DNA from: Eulemur rufifrons
Lineage: Eukaryota > Chordata > Mammalia > Primates > Lemuridae
Reading direction: 5' to 3'
Assembly: GCF_041146395.1 (NCBI RefSeq)
Contig: NC_091000.1
Coordinates: 13,530,501 to 13,594,500, forward strand
DNA length: 64,000 nucleotides
Numbering within the stretch: position 1 is the stretch's first letter; every line of letters begins with the position of its first letter. A program made the translations under genes and the position numbers. Below the pieces are notes generated by a model. The model worked only from the letters and a program-made list of their open reading frames with translations. It was not told where the DNA came from and made no database searches. Positions 25,382 through 37,734 of the stretch are shown here, piece after piece.

Positions 25382-25510
25382 CTTTCTCAGCGACAGCTCC
25401 ACGTTTGTGTCTGCATTGAAGTTATATTTGGCTATAGCTTCTCCGATCTCTCCAGGCTGGGCTGGGGGAGGTGGTCTCGCAGGCTGGGCTTTTTCAGGAG
25501 GCGTGAGTTT
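25382..25510 (-). CDS. SORBS2: SORBS2 exon, proline linker and start of SH3-2
   Basis: This 129-base exon encodes 43 residues, phase 0 on both sides. It starts [20 protein letters not shown], a proline-rich tether between SH3-1 and SH3-2. It then gives [20 protein letters not shown] and LRK, the first half of SH3-2 with AKYNF as the ALYDY-type motif. The acceptor is CTTCATAG and the donor GTAACC. In SORBS proteins the first two SH3 domains act together on vinculin's proline-rich hinge, and this short linker fits that role. Confidence 0.97.
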
Positions 25511-25596
25511 CTATGAAGGAAAACAGATACTTATTCTTGATGCTGTGGTGACTTTTGAAACAACCACAACATAAGAGGGAAGGGGGAAGGACTCAC
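25511..25596 (-). other. Very short SORBS2 intron (86 bases)
   Basis: GTGAGT donor and CTTCATAG acceptor, 86 bases, between SH3-1 and the exon that starts SH3-2. Its length is not a multiple of three and retention reaches a stop after the reading [13 protein letters not shown], so retention would truncate the protein after SH3-1. Confidence 0.95.
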
Positions 25597-25711
25597 CTCT
25601 ACATACGAGATTGGAAAAATGCCCACTCTTCCGTGGTGCTCTCCCTCGTACCAATTTTGATCAATTTTCCTGAGGATGTAGACAGTATCTCCTTTCTTAA
25701 ATGACAACTCC
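25597..25711 (-). CDS. SORBS2: SORBS2 exon, remainder of SH3-1
   Basis: This 115-base exon encodes [20 protein letters not shown] followed by [18 protein letters not shown]. It shows the usual SH3 landmarks: the ELSF strand with KKGD, the NWYEG tryptophan motif, GxVGIFP and the final SYVE. The acceptor is CTTCCAG and the donor GTGAGT. Entry is phase 2 and exit phase 0. It is separated from the next exon by only 86 bases. Confidence 0.98.
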
Positions 25712-28700
25712 CTGGAAGAGACATGTTTAAATAGTCTTTTTCTTTCTGTATAGCAATTATTCTTAAGATCGACATGCTCACTGGATTTGTATTTGTCTGG
25801 GAAATATATTTCCAATATTAAAAAATCTGTTGAGCCCAGTTAGATAAGAATTTTCCTTGCAAATTCTCAGAATTCACTTATAACATTATAGTTTTGGAAA
25901 TGATTTAGAAAAGAACAAGTATAAACATTATATCAAATATAAATCAAAGATAATTTAAAGAAGGGGACGGACCATTGCTATCTAATCATTAATTTATAAT
26001 AGAGGCTCTCTGGAGCTTGGCAAAATGATGGATTAGCTTTGCACTGAATTTTTTGTTCTGAAGCTAGTTAGCTAGTTAGTGAGCATCCCCCAATCCCCTA
26101 TGATGTGTTAAAGCTTACAAGAAACATACTGTAGCCTCTGAACAGAAGTGCCAATGCTGGAAACATTTGTGGATCTTTGAAGTTGGTTGACAGGTATTTA
26201 AATAGACTATATTGATAAAGAATTTATTTCTGTTATACTTTTATTTTTCAATGGGGCACAAAGATAAATATATTTTAAGTGCAAAGACATACACCAAGGT
26301 TTATTGTCTTCTTTATATCTTTAGTTTTTTAAAAAAATATCTTTAAGACAGTAACTATTTTTCGATTTTGGCTGTTTCTAAGAAGACAGTAGATACATTT
26401 CAGTATTTATAACTTTAAGTTATGAAGACATTATTCATTTTGAATAATTCATGCCTATATTTATCACTCTCACTACATCAGTTTTTCCTGGCTTTATCAC
26501 CCAGGTAATTATGTTGTTTCATTATTTTGCCTCCATAATTATACTTTGATGGAGGGTAATTAATTGGTATCTCTTCCCAAGAGCCCCACTTTCCCACACA
26601 TCTGCCGTCCCACTCCTGAATCATCTATCTGCATTGTTTAGTTCAGAATTTTAAGTTGGATCATTTATTAGTACAGACTATATGACAGAGAGAGGTTTAA
26701 TCAGATGTAGAATATTTCTCATTGATTAAAAGAATTAATTTTTTAAAAGTTTCCTATTAAGAGAATTATTACACATTTAAAAGTGCTAAACTCTTCACAA
26801 TTGAAAGTATATTAAATTTTCATTAACCCTAAAAACAAAGAAGATTCAGAGCTTTACATTCAGATACAGTGCTTCCCTCTTGCAAATGCCTGATGTAAAG
26901 AACACAAAACGAAACAAAACAAGATATTGAATGTTTATAACCCAACAGTTTTATCTGTCTCAGTGATGTTTTGTTTCTGGAAATGAGACTAGCTTCTTTT
27001 TTTTTAAAATATACATGTGAATTAGAGACAACAAATTTTTTCTTTTAAATATGAAAAGAACTCTTTTGTATTTGTATAGTCATTTAAAATTTTTGAAGTC
27101 ATCTAGAAAAAAGAACATTGTCTTACTCTCCAGTTTTCAAAATTGTGTCCCTCTCATCTTAGACCTAGAATTTTTAAGAGTCCCACTTTCATAAGTTCGC
27201 TTCCCACCCCCCCCACTTTTGAATAGTGGCCATTGACAACTTTGGAAAGGGTATGTTGTCTCTTTTTCCTATTTAAAAATTGAAACATTACACTTGGTGC
27301 GTGAGTTAGCTGTATTTTAAAACTTATTTTTTATTAGACTTTCTTGAATGAGGTTAAGAAAAATAGCTTTTAAACAGAGGTTTATTTAAAACAGACATAT
27401 CTGTCTCGTGTTCATGGTAGGCACAAAAAGCACTCACATCTAACTATTAATTGAAATGACTTAAAAATGTGGCCAGTCCTTCCATAACTTTCAGTGTTGT
27501 CCGAGTGTGTGAGCCTTTTAAAGCTCCACACAGAGCCCATCATTTTGATTTTTGTCAACTATGTAAACTACACTGGTTATGACGAACGACTGGTCTCCAC
27601 ATTTCCTGAGAACAGAACAAGAGGAATGTGATTAAGCTGCAGTAAGACCAATTTATTTATGATATGATAGACATGTTTTTCTTTACTGAAATTATGAAAT
27701 GGCTTCCATGGGTGGTTATTTAGTCTGCTTCTCTGGAGGCTTATATAATTCCATTTTGTTGGTTTAGAAAGACCTAGTTATGACCTCGGTGAAAGGTGGA
27801 GGTGGAACAGACAACCCTTGGCAAAGGCAGCGCTTGGGAGAGTGAGTTTCCCTGAAAGCCTTGAAGAGAACGTAAGGACGTGGCCCATGCAGGAGGTGAG
27901 GGGCTTGGTCCAGTGACATAGTCCACAACCCAGTACCTGTCTTCCGTGGGGCATGTTAATCTTCCTGCCACAGCTTGTTTTTTAAGACTTCTCAAAGCAC
28001 CCGTGAGCTCTGGGTGGATTTTGTATCCCCTTGCTATTTTATATCCCCTGCCATTCCACAGGGTTTTATATATTTAAGAAAGCCTTGATTGACTGTCACA
28101 AAGAAGAAATGAAATGTATGTGCTCTGTATCATCATTTTATAAAACTGACATGCACTGTGCAAATTGTCACACTGTATCCAAAGAACAGAAATTAGGATC
28201 AGAGTGCAAGAGAAACAAAGCAAATGTTACTTATCTAATCTAAAAAAAGATGTAAGCTTTTCTTTAGGATTTTATTTTTTACATAGGATTTAAACCATAG
28301 GATTTAATTTCTAAATAGCATGTTTCTTATTTAGTTCATCCCCTATCTCAGTGGCATTGCCAAATTCTGACTGCTTTTATTTTTTATATGTTTTCTTGGC
28401 AGACACAGTTTCTGGAACGATTAATTCATATTACATGCATTTTTATGAATAAAATATTTTGATTATTATATATATTCAGTTTAAACAACACAGTATAATT
28501 TAATGGCTATTTATAATGAATTCAACATCTGTCTTGAATTCTCCTGGAGAACAAAGCTTCTTAAATAAGGTGTGTGGACATGGGCTACAAAAGATCTGAA
28601 CAGATTCCTCCTATTTAAGTCTACTCATGTGCTTAGTACTAGCTTCCTCAACCACATGCCTATATGATGAACAAGTTCCTAAGGAAAAAAGGCAAAAGAA

Positions 28701-29226
28701 ATATTGCAACACAGGAGCAGGAAAACGCCAACACCAAAAGAGCACGGGAGAGGACTTGGCTCAGAATCTCTAAACTTTGAAGGTCGAGAGATGAAGGTTT
28801 TACTATATGAATCTTTGTACTCAGTTCTAGCCATCAGTCCCACAAACTATCCTTGATATAGCTGGATAAATAAATGTTATCAAATTCCTCCAGCTAGGGT
28901 TAATTACCCCAAACACTTTATTTTAAATTCATTCTAGAAACAAAGATTCTTAATTTCTTTTTTTAATCTATCCTTTTGAATGCATTGTGCTCTATCTAAT
29001 ATGTTTAATGTAATTTAAAACTCAGTGTTTCTTAGCTAAACTCAGAATGAAAATAAAATTACCCTATTCCAGTTAATTCTGAAGGAACCATTTAATTAGA
29101 GTAGATTGCCGCATTGGGAATTAGGCCTTATTTGTAAGACATCCCATTGCAATAGTGATCTCTTAAACCATTACTAACATATTGAAAGTAAACTTGAATC
29201 ATATGATGAATACTTAGCTTACTTAC
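25712..29226 (-). other. SORBS2 intron splitting SH3-1
   Basis: A 3515-base, mostly AT-rich intron. No recognised repeat or RNA. A C-run near 27210 and several T-runs are the only simple sequence. Confidence 0.75.
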
Positions 29227-29273
29227 TTAGATGTCTGAGCCTTAAAATCATAAACAGCTTTTGCAGGCAATTT
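29227..29273 (-). CDS. SORBS2: SORBS2 exon, start of SH3-1
   Basis: This 47-base exon encodes KLPAKAVYDFKAQTSK, with the last lysine codon split. AVYDF is the ALYDY-type opening of SH3-1, whose aromatic residues line the proline-peptide groove. The acceptor is CTTTTCAG and the donor GTAAGT. Entry is phase 0 and exit phase 2, continuing into the exon at 25711. Confidence 0.97.
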
Positions 29274-30636
29274 CTGAAAAGGAAGGCAAATAATTAGCAC
29301 TAACTTAAAATTTGTTTTTCCTTCAAGAAAGCAGTTTCACAAGCATGCAAGAAACCTCAAGGAATGACTAAATATATATACTGTAAATCCTATATTGAAT
29401 TTATAGATAAATCAATTAATTCTGCATTTAGACATTTAAGCTATAGCAGGAATATAAAGGGCCTATTCACTGTTACATTTCACCTTTTAGGAACTCAGGT
29501 GGATTAATGCCATAATGGGAGAATAAAATGCCTGCAGAGGATTCTGTCCTGGGTGTCATTTTGACTGTTACAAAAGCTTTTCCTAGACTAATTGTGGAGG
29601 GTCAATTGCTGTACATTCTACAGATGGACACAACTCTTCCTGAATCATAATAAAAGGACCAGAAGCCATAAAGGAAGTCATCATCCCATTCACTAAACAC
29701 ATCAGCATATTAACAAAGAAATATTAGTTCAGTAATCACCAGGAGGCTGGTTAGTGGCCAAAAGTATAGGCATGATCGTTTTGCATTCCCTTAAGGGTTG
29801 TGAAATCCTCTAGCACCTTGTCAACCAGCTGCTCTCTTTTCATTATGACATGATACAGCAGTACACATCCCCACACTCTGGGGCCCACAAATCTCCCTGA
29901 GGCACCCTGTACCCTATAGCTACCTACACCAGCTCTTTCTTCTCCACCAAGCAGTAATCTCTTCACCTCATTGTCTTTCCCTGTGATTGTGGTGAACTTT
30001 AGGAACCTGGCCCATTCCTGACTTCTTTGGGGGCCCACAGGCACTGTACTATCCTCCAGGAGAGGCTGCCAGTCCAAGCCCAGCTTTCAGTTTCCATCAA
30101 ACCCTCATGGCTCCAACACAGAAGGAGCAAGAGCTCTAGCCCTGGAGCAGGGCCATGGAAAAGAGTCAGTTGGCACATGGTTCCCAAGGGCAGTGTCCCT
30201 GAGAACTGGGCTGATTTAAAGTAAGCCAGCAAAATTTTTTTTATGTAGGATTTGTATTGATTTGCAACACGGTTGACATAGGGCTTTCTCCTAGACCAGT
30301 GGGCCAGGAAATTGCACAGAGGAAACCTGCTCCCTCCATGAGGTGGCCCAATTCAGGACTCTTGTAGACCACACCTCTTAATTCACAAGCATCAGGTCAA
30401 GACTCAGAAAGGCCTCTTTGCCAAAACTGGACCACAACTGGGAAAGACCTGGAGCCAGGGTCAGAGAGCAAACCTCTTCGGGTCCTATGCTCAGGCCAGA
30501 AAAACTGTTACTAGTTCCTCAGTGGTTATTTTCACATTTTCAGTCTGGGTTTTTTACTAGTTGGGGGTGTCAGCTTGGCTGGCAAGTGCTATAAATATGC
30601 TGTGGTAAAAGACTCCAACGCTATTAAACTACCTAC
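29274..30636 (-). other. SORBS2 intron upstream of SH3-1
   Basis: A 1363-base intron. The stretch at about 29740-30500 is distinctly more GC-rich than its surroundings and reads like an old LTR or LINE-derived insertion, but I cannot name the family or find terminal repeats. Confidence 0.6.
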
Positions 30637-30725
30637 CTCTTTTTCTGGAGTTCCTCTTCTTTCCCTTGGCGCACTTCTCCCCAAGTCAGGCAAGGTGGAT
30701 GAGTAACTTCTTGGGGACTCACGGT
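30637..30725 (-). CDS. SORBS2: SORBS2 linker exon before SH3-1
   Basis: This 89-base exon encodes, with the preceding split base, 30 residues beginning [20 protein letters not shown] and ending [10 protein letters not shown]. The acceptor is CCAATAG and the donor GTAGGT. Entry is phase 1 and exit phase 0. It links the neuronal exon, or when that is skipped the exon at 37547, to the first SH3 domain. Arginine- and serine-rich, with a TP site. Confidence 0.96.
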
Positions 30726-31244
30726 CTATTGGAAAGAACAGGGTGGGTCAGGGTGAATATCCACTTAATTACAAGCACCTTGCTCAGCCATTTTCCCTGG
30801 TGGCAATTATTTTTTCCTCCAAATTTGGACAGAGACGCCACTATTAAAGACATGGGTATAAGACTCACAGGTAATTGTGACATAAGACACAAAAGCAAGA
30901 TCATTTCAAAAGGAAAAATATCCCAGGTTGCAGAAGTACTATAACTACACATATAAATGTAATTGTTACATTGCTGATTAATTATACTGCCACACCTGAT
31001 ATAGACAATTTATGGTTACAGGGATTTTTCATCTCAAAAGATTTTTAAAACTTTCTATTTCTATTCTTTTTGCCTCTATTTTATAATTACTGTTATCAGG
31101 CTTATACAAGAATGAGAATTTGAAATTAGCATCAAATTGTAGAAACAGAAACATTTTGTGGAACAATTTAACAAGGTAGTAATGGAAAAGAAAGAGATAA
31201 AACCAAAGAAAGTATGTTGATGACAGGAGCATGGTCACGTCCAT

Positions 31245-31261
31245 TCTCTCTCTCTCTCTCT
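31245..31261 (+). repeat. (TC)n microsatellite
   Basis: About eight uninterrupted TC dinucleotides. Confidence 0.9.
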
Positions 31262-32434
31262 TTAAATACTTATTGAGTCATCAGATATCATACCTTTTAT
31301 CTATGGCCTTCCCTGTGCCCAGCTGATAAACTATCTTATCAGAACATAAATATTTATTCCAAAACAAAGGGATAAATATAAAGCATCATATCAGTTGCCA
31401 AATTGCTTATGACATATTGAATTCTTTTTGTTCATCTTAAAGCAAAATATAAATCATCACATTACAAAATTATGATTGCAAGTAGTTCTTAATAGTATCT
31501 TACACCTTATGCATTTACGTGACTTATAGTGTGGAAATGTAACTGAAGCATAAGTGTATTCAAGTAGTATATGTTATAGAATTTTACCATTGTAATTGGG
31601 TCAAAATTTGTCAATTCTTTCTTTTATCCCTTAATAAATTTAGTTACACTGAACAATAAGAAGCATTAAAAATAGAATTGAATTTATCCATCTATGAAGG
31701 AATTTAAAATGATCTATTATAAGAAAATGTTGTTTAAAGGTTTTAAGTACTTTGACTATATGAAAGAATTGACTACTTTCAACAAATGGATATCAGTTGC
31801 ATGACATATAAGGATAAATGCTAACACTCTGTGAGTTGCAAACTCCAAAGTCTTTAGATTTAGGAAGGGTATATGAGCAAATGTTTCAGGTAAAACTTAG
31901 CCAGTTATTTCCATGCATACTAGAAGATTATGTGCAATATATTTTTCATTCTGTTAATATACTTTTATGATTATAGGGCTCTCATAATGATTATAAATTT
32001 TAAATTACTTTTACTAACCCATGGAATGTAAACTATTTTTTCACTTGGGCTAAACAAAATTGGAAAGTAAATATTTTATTAAAAAACAAAATATTCTTTA
32101 AATGCTCTTCAAAGCCCTCTCAAAATATGTTTCAATGATGTACTCTATCTGCACATAAAATTGGGAGATGATTGTATTAGGATATGGAAAAACTGGAGAA
32201 GATGGCTAATTTATTGAAAAATTAGATTCTGACATTTTAATCAGTAAAAATTTCCAATTGTAGAAATTGATTTTAAATATTTTAATTTAGTGAATTACTT
32301 TTGGAAGCATGTTGCATAGTATAAATGAAAGCAAAGATAAATACTAACAAGTAAATTTGTGCAATAATAATAATTGAGTAATACATATTACAGTAATATC
32401 AAATTTGATCTACATCTTTTTTTGTACTGCAAAT

Positions 32435-32630
32435 TCTGAATTATTAGGGGTTTGAATCTCCTTTCTGTCACCTGCTTTTTGTGTGACTTTGGGCAAATTT
32501 CTTGTCTACTCTGAGCCCTAGTTTCCTAAATTGAAAAGAGTGCTCACAATAATACCCATCCCTTATGTTTACGACAGTTTTAATTAGATACTGTATGGAA
32601 AACACTTTGTAGTGTCTGGTACATAGAAAC
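32435..32630 (+). repeat. MIR SINE remnant
   Basis: Has the MIR core TGTGACTTTGGGCAAATTTC then CTGAGCCCTAGTTTCC and the tail AGTGTCTGGTACATAG, in the expected order. Confidence 0.8.
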
Positions 32631-33641
32631 TTCTCTGTTGATCAAGTTTCACCCTGGAATGTTCATTCCAGTGTCTTCAATTTACATAGCAAACAGATGC
32701 ACTTTAAGAATTAATGAAAAGAATCAGATAAAAATATTAAAACACCCTGAGCTTTTAAGTTACATAAATCTCAAAAAAAGGTCCTCTGCATTGAATTGCC
32801 ATTTGTCCTTGTGTTGCCATTTCAAAGTTATCTGTGAAAAAGGAGTTTAAGAGTCACTTTTAACTTAAATAGTGTAATTTAAATTTCAGTATAGGATTGT
32901 TTTAGCAGAAATAGAAAGTAAATACATTAAATAATGGAAACAGACAGAAAATGAATACACTGAATGGTGGAAATGGCACTTTTATATATACAGCTTAAAG
33001 GTACAGTTACAAAAAATTTTTTTTTCGCAATTGTGTCCTTTAAATGGAGAAGGTATTAAAGAAGTCCTAATTTCTTTAATTGTCCATCAGTTACTAATCA
33101 CATGTTTCAGTGCTGCTTCCTGAATGTTTTTATATAGTATCTTCTCTATGGAATGTGAGCAAATTATTAATTGAGGGAATGAGTATAATGTTTCAAAGTT
33201 AATATAATCAAAGAAAAGGCTACTTGTTAAACTGTTGGTTTGATTCATTTTACAATGAAAAAGAGACCTCTTAAGGATATTGGTATTCAATTATAGTTTC
33301 CATCTCGAAATAATTCTTTTTAATTTGGTAAATCATTTATTTTGTTGCCTCAGTGGAGCAGATGTTTCTACCCTAACGTCAAGCTACGAAACGGTTTTTC
33401 CTCTCCCTTTTGAATGAGTAAATTTTTGTGAACTGAGGATCGCTTTAAGCCACACATCAAGTCCAAGTATCACACGGGCAAATGAGGACTATTCAGTAAG
33501 ACAACAAGCATTTGCTTCACAACACATAACGATGCCAAGTGGTCTCACCGCCCAGGAATGATGAGATGGTGGGATGGAACATGAAAGAGCCAGAGGGTGG
33601 GTCTCTGGACCCCAAAGGAAAAGAAAGAAAAGCTTATCCAC

Positions 33642-35228
33642 CTTGGAGCGCCCCCTCGCGGTCTTGGGGGCGGTAGTTGTTGTTGGCGGTGTCCACGTCT
33701 GCGAAGGAGGCACTGTGAGGCGTTCTCCCACACTCGCTCTGGTGCGCGGAGCAGGGGGTAGCACCATCGGGGGGCAGCGGGTGCGGGGGCTGGTGCGGGG
33801 GGCTCCTTCGCAGCGCCCGCAGGGACGAAGTCCTCTCGGGAATGTCTGGCAGCAGCTCACTGATCAGACGGTGCAATATGCTGTTGTCTGGCAAACTCCC
33901 CCTTCTCTTCTCGGCTTTAATTTGGTCACAGATGTCTTTCAGGGCAGAGTCCAGAGCCTCAAACACAGACGCTTTACATTTTGCTTTTTCAGTCTGTTTT
34001 TTCGGAGTCGAATTTTTTTTCCTCCGGAAAGGCACGGGGCTGACTAGAAAAGCGAGTTTAGAAAGGCCAGGGTCCACCTCCTGTCTCCTGGGCTCGTCGG
34101 CGCTCTCGTGCCGGGCTCGCTCGTGTTTCAGCATCGTGGTGAAGCGCGTGTAGGACGCCGGGCACCTGCCTTTGCAGGAGCTGAACAGGTGCCGGTGGTG
34201 GTGGTGGTGGTGGTGGTGGTGATGGTGGCTGGATCCGTAAAAGCTCTCGGAGGAGGTGAAGGAAAAGTGATCGAAGTCACTTTCGCTGCAGAAGGATGAC
34301 CCTTCCACGTGAATGTAGTCACTGTGGTCAGACACGACCCCATCCTGGTCGCTGTCGGAAAATTCCACGTGCGCTCTCGGTTGCTCGTCGCTGGTGACTT
34401 CGATGTGAATGGGCACCAGGGTGTTAGACGTGTAGCTGCGCGGTACCTGAGAAGGGTGTCTGCTTTGATTTTCTTCCTCCAGCAGAGACTCAATGGAAAA
34501 GCGCCTCTTGGGGCATAAACCATTCTGCTGTGGGTCTAGGGTTACAGGGGATAACATTTCGTCCCCTAAATTGGGCATGGATTTCGACTTCTGAATCAAC
34601 TTTTCGAACTCGGAGATGCGGGTGGGTACCATGTCCCGGGGCACCTCCTCGGTGGAGGACTGGCTCCAGCTGTGCAGCAGGCCCGAGCGCTGCCGCTCCT
34701 TCTCGTACTGCAGGATTCTCGACTTCACCGAGCAGATCACCTCCGAGTTCATCAGGTCCTTGCGGTTGATGCGGTGCATCTTCTTGTACATTTTGAGGAA
34801 GCCCGGGGCGTTGTGGGCGGACCTGTGTCTGAGCCTTGACCTGCCGTTACTGCGAACCTCCTGGATGTAGGGGGAAGCCCACGGCACGGGGCAGCTCTCT
34901 TTGGGGTCTTCCTCGCACAACAGGGAGCCCATGCTCTCCGACTTGGCTTTCGGGTCGGGGTCGGGGAAGCTATCGCAGTCGTCGTTCAGGAGATCATCAC
35001 AGCTGCGGGATTTGATTTTGGGGGAAACGGTTTCTTCGGTGCTGCTCCAGATCTCTGCGTTTTGCCGGGCCATTTGCCAGCCATTCTTGAAAGTGATGGC
35101 CCTTTGCGAGTCCCGCGGGACGTCCAAGTGCTGTCTGTAATTGCTACAGTAATCTAACTCACTGGAGGGGTTGCCGTTGAGCCCTGAGTAACTGCAAAGG
35201 GATGGACACAGTTTGCTATCGTCCCCAC
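33642..35228 (-). CDS. SORBS2: SORBS2 large neuronal (nArgBP2-type) exon
   Basis: This 1587-base exon encodes about 529 residues, phase 1 on both sides, and is known from family knowledge as the segment that distinguishes neuronal nArgBP2. It starts [20 protein letters not shown]. Features in order: a [16 protein letters not shown] acidic region; a basic [20 protein letters not shown] stretch; [12 protein letters not shown] and [10 protein letters not shown] phosphosite-like motifs; an acidic [19 protein letters not shown] block; eleven histidines; a C-x3-C-x12-H-x4-H finger-like motif; a long basic region; then [20 protein letters not shown], given here from its core ([18 protein letters not shown]), near the end. 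It ends ALQ plus one base, with donor GTGGAT. The acceptor is a TAGAAG tandem. Confidence 0.97.
34108..34176 (-). other. SORBS2: C2H2 zinc-finger-like motif in the neuronal exon
   Basis: Just after the histidine run the translation has cysteines and histidines spaced C-x3-C-x12-H-x4-H, read as CKGRC, then [12 protein letters not shown], then HERARH. The spacing resembles a C2H2 zinc finger and nArgBP2 has been described with such a finger. The first spacing (x3, not x2 or x4) is not the commonest form, so metal binding is inferred only. Confidence 0.7.
34195..34227 (-). repeat. SORBS2: Eleven-histidine codon run in the neuronal exon
   Basis: Eleven consecutive histidine codons, all CAC except one CAT near the start, followed by arginine and one more histidine. 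On the plus strand this reads as a GTG trinucleotide run. Nearly uniform codons make it prone to replication slippage. The human protein, as I remember it, has the same eleven-residue run, which would suggest selection on length. Confidence 0.95.
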
Positions 35229-37546
35229 CTTCTAATCCAGAGCAGCGTGGCAGAAGAGAGACATTTGGAGAAGTTAAAAGGTTCACAAAGAGAGGAGAGC
35301 ATTGTCAGTAAGCATCAGACAGCACAGCAAAGAGAAAGCAGTTAGTGTGTTTTAATCTAAACACTGATTGTTAACACATGTAGCCTCAACTTCAGAGAAA
35401 AAAGTCTAACTCTAAGGCAAGATAATACTTTTTCAGTGAACACAGCTTTGCAGACAGAGTTAACAAAACAATGGATAAGAAGTAATCGGTATAGCTAATG
35501 CATCTATTTCTATACATAGTTCATACATCTTTCTGCCAGTGTGGTTTGCCAAAAACACAATAGTACCTCTTCAGCCAATGGTATGACCTGGTAGTAATTT
35601 AAAGTTTTAACCGTTAGTGCCAAAAGTATTATAGACTTAACTTAATAGGGTCAGGATTTGAGTGTCATTTGATTTATAGTAATACATAGGTAAAGAAGAA
35701 TTTATAAATTTACATTTCATTAATACTCCTATATCAAATAATTTTTTATGGGCATTGGTTAGAAAACGCTAAAAGACAAAGTATTTTAAAAAATGGCAAA
35801 ATCAAAATGCTATGAACTATTTGTGCTTACATTTTTCCAAGAAAAAAATAGCAAGGGCCTCTTTCAACAAACTAAATTACCTCTCTAATTGCTTTACCTT
35901 TAACCCCTTATTCGGCACATTTTTGCCATAGGATAACTGGATATCGTGTAAAACTTTCATCAGAGGTAAATGCTTGTTTTTATTCTGGGGAGGGTTTTTG
36001 TCATTTTAAATCACTTGCAGTTTGATAATAGAGAGCTAAAATTGACCTCAATTTGGAATATGTATGGAAATATTCTTTTCTTTTGCTCTGCTAACTAATA
36101 AATGAGAGGCCAAATTACATCTAGAGGGACATTTTCTTTTTAAAAATAAAACCTAGCAGAGGAAAAATATCTCTATTGACATCTCATGCCTTACAATCTT
36201 CCACAAATTCTTCAAAAGCAGATAAGCACATTAAGTAGATAAGTGGTGTTTGGGAAAGGAAGTTGATTTAATACTCCCTGTGATAAAAAAAAATCTAAAT
36301 TCATCAGAATCCTTTTAACTTTTGGGATGTATCCAAGAATAACGAATCCATGGTATTTCATGACCTACTTGTTACGTTAAGATATTTGTTTGCATAAACG
36401 AGTAGAATCTTATAAAAGCATCTCTGTTAATAGGAGGAAAGGTATAACGAATTGGGCTCACTCCCTCTGAACCATCAGTTAATAGTCACAGCTGTACTAG
36501 GCCTCAGAAAGGTTAGGCCTTCCACCTACTCAGAGTCCAATCCTCATGACCAGTCTCTCTTTTGCATACAAATCACCTACCACTTAGCTTTAACTACCAC
36601 GTGACAATACTTTCAGAGTCTGTAGTTGATAACATGTGGCTGAATCTGTCCTATTTTATGGCAACTTCTGTTAGAGCTCATTTCCTTCACACATTTCAAA
36701 ATCCTTCTCTCTTCTGATTCAATCCCAAGAGGCTGGAGGAGACTGTGGGGCCCCAAATTTGGTGTAGCCCGAGGTCCCCGTGGAGGCCAGTTCAATCCTC
36801 ACTCTCCATCTCAGAAATAGCCCTGTCCCCAAGGCAGTACTACACTAAAGGGTCTTCCAGATATCTGCAGGAGTGACTTTCTCCCTCTCACACTGAGCCC
36901 ACTAAATTTCCAGGGAGAATACAGGTCATCCAGAAAAATGTCTCGGTGATTGCTACATTTTATAATTATGGGTTGAAAACAGCTAGTTCTTACTGTGGAC
37001 TGAGTGAATTGGCCACTGTGTTACATGGCAGAACATGGATACTCTATGATGTTTGACCAAAATATAGAGCACGTGACTTTAATAGGTTAGATAATTTTTT
37101 AAATCTAGAATTAAATAACTTAAAAAAAACTCCTCAAAATCAATTATGTTTTAGGCAACAATTTCTTCTATGGCTGTATGTAATTCCTATCCCATAAATT
37201 TGATTAATTTGCTAGCTGTTAGCAAATTTTGACTATATGTAAATATTTATAAATGTCATCTTTTAATAGCCTGGCAATAAATTAGTTGATACTTTGAATT
37301 TGTTTAAAAAATGATTTTGGGAAAAAACACAGTAACAGATGCTAATCAGAATCTCTTAAGCAACCCCAGTGGCTTGCCAGCTTGAGTCAGCCTGGGTAGG
37401 GAGAAAGCTCTTGTTTGGAAACTAGATTTTATTCAAGACACCATAGGTAGAAGCTAGCACATATCAGTATCACTGGACAGGCTCTCACGTGGTTCTCTAA
37501 CATTTACACTGGTACATTGTCTGCTTGTCTGTTTATTGTTGCTCAC
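35229..37546 (-). other. SORBS2 intron before the neuronal exon
   Basis: A 2318-base intron with no recognised repeat. Its 3' end has a tandem TAGAAG acceptor. The sequence is moderately AT-rich throughout, with a slightly GC-richer part near 36730-36900. Confidence 0.75.
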
Positions 37547-37734
37547 CTTTTGCTCTCGAAGGGGAAGAAGGAGAAGAACTAATGAAAGGCTTTGTAAGGT
37601 TGGCGCTTGATCCTGGGAGGTCCGCCTGGCCTGGGCTCCTCCTGCTTGCACTTTGATCTCCCAAGCCCCTCGGGGGACCCACCGCCGGCTCGCTCTTCCT
37701 CCGTTTCCTAAAGTCACTGGCCATGCTTGCAGAA
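37547..37734 (-). CDS. SORBS2: SORBS2 basic/serine-rich linker exon
   Basis: This 188-base exon begins [20 protein letters not shown] and continues through [17 protein letters not shown] to a serine-rich end, [21 protein letters not shown] is a basic cluster with a serine in a basophilic-kinase context. The acceptor is CTTTCAG and the donor GTGAGC. Entry is phase 2 and exit phase 1. The exit phase lets it join the large neuronal exon or, when that is skipped, the exon at 30725. Confidence 0.96.

Larger units (their letters stand above)
30726..33641 (-). other. SORBS2 intron after the neuronal exon
   Basis: A 2916-base AT-rich intron with a TC repeat (31245-31261) and a MIR remnant (about 32435-32630). 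Nothing else is recognised. Confidence 0.75.

Noticed and set aside
31245..31261. TC repeat as a regulatory polypyrimidine element
   Set aside because: It is on the plus strand, so the transcript carries GA. It is also about 600 bases from the nearest splice site. An ordinary microsatellite.
34128..34523. 131-codon frame on minus within the neuronal exon, with a poly-Thr run
   Set aside because: It is the shadow of the SORBS2 frame in another phase. The threonine run is the histidine run misread.
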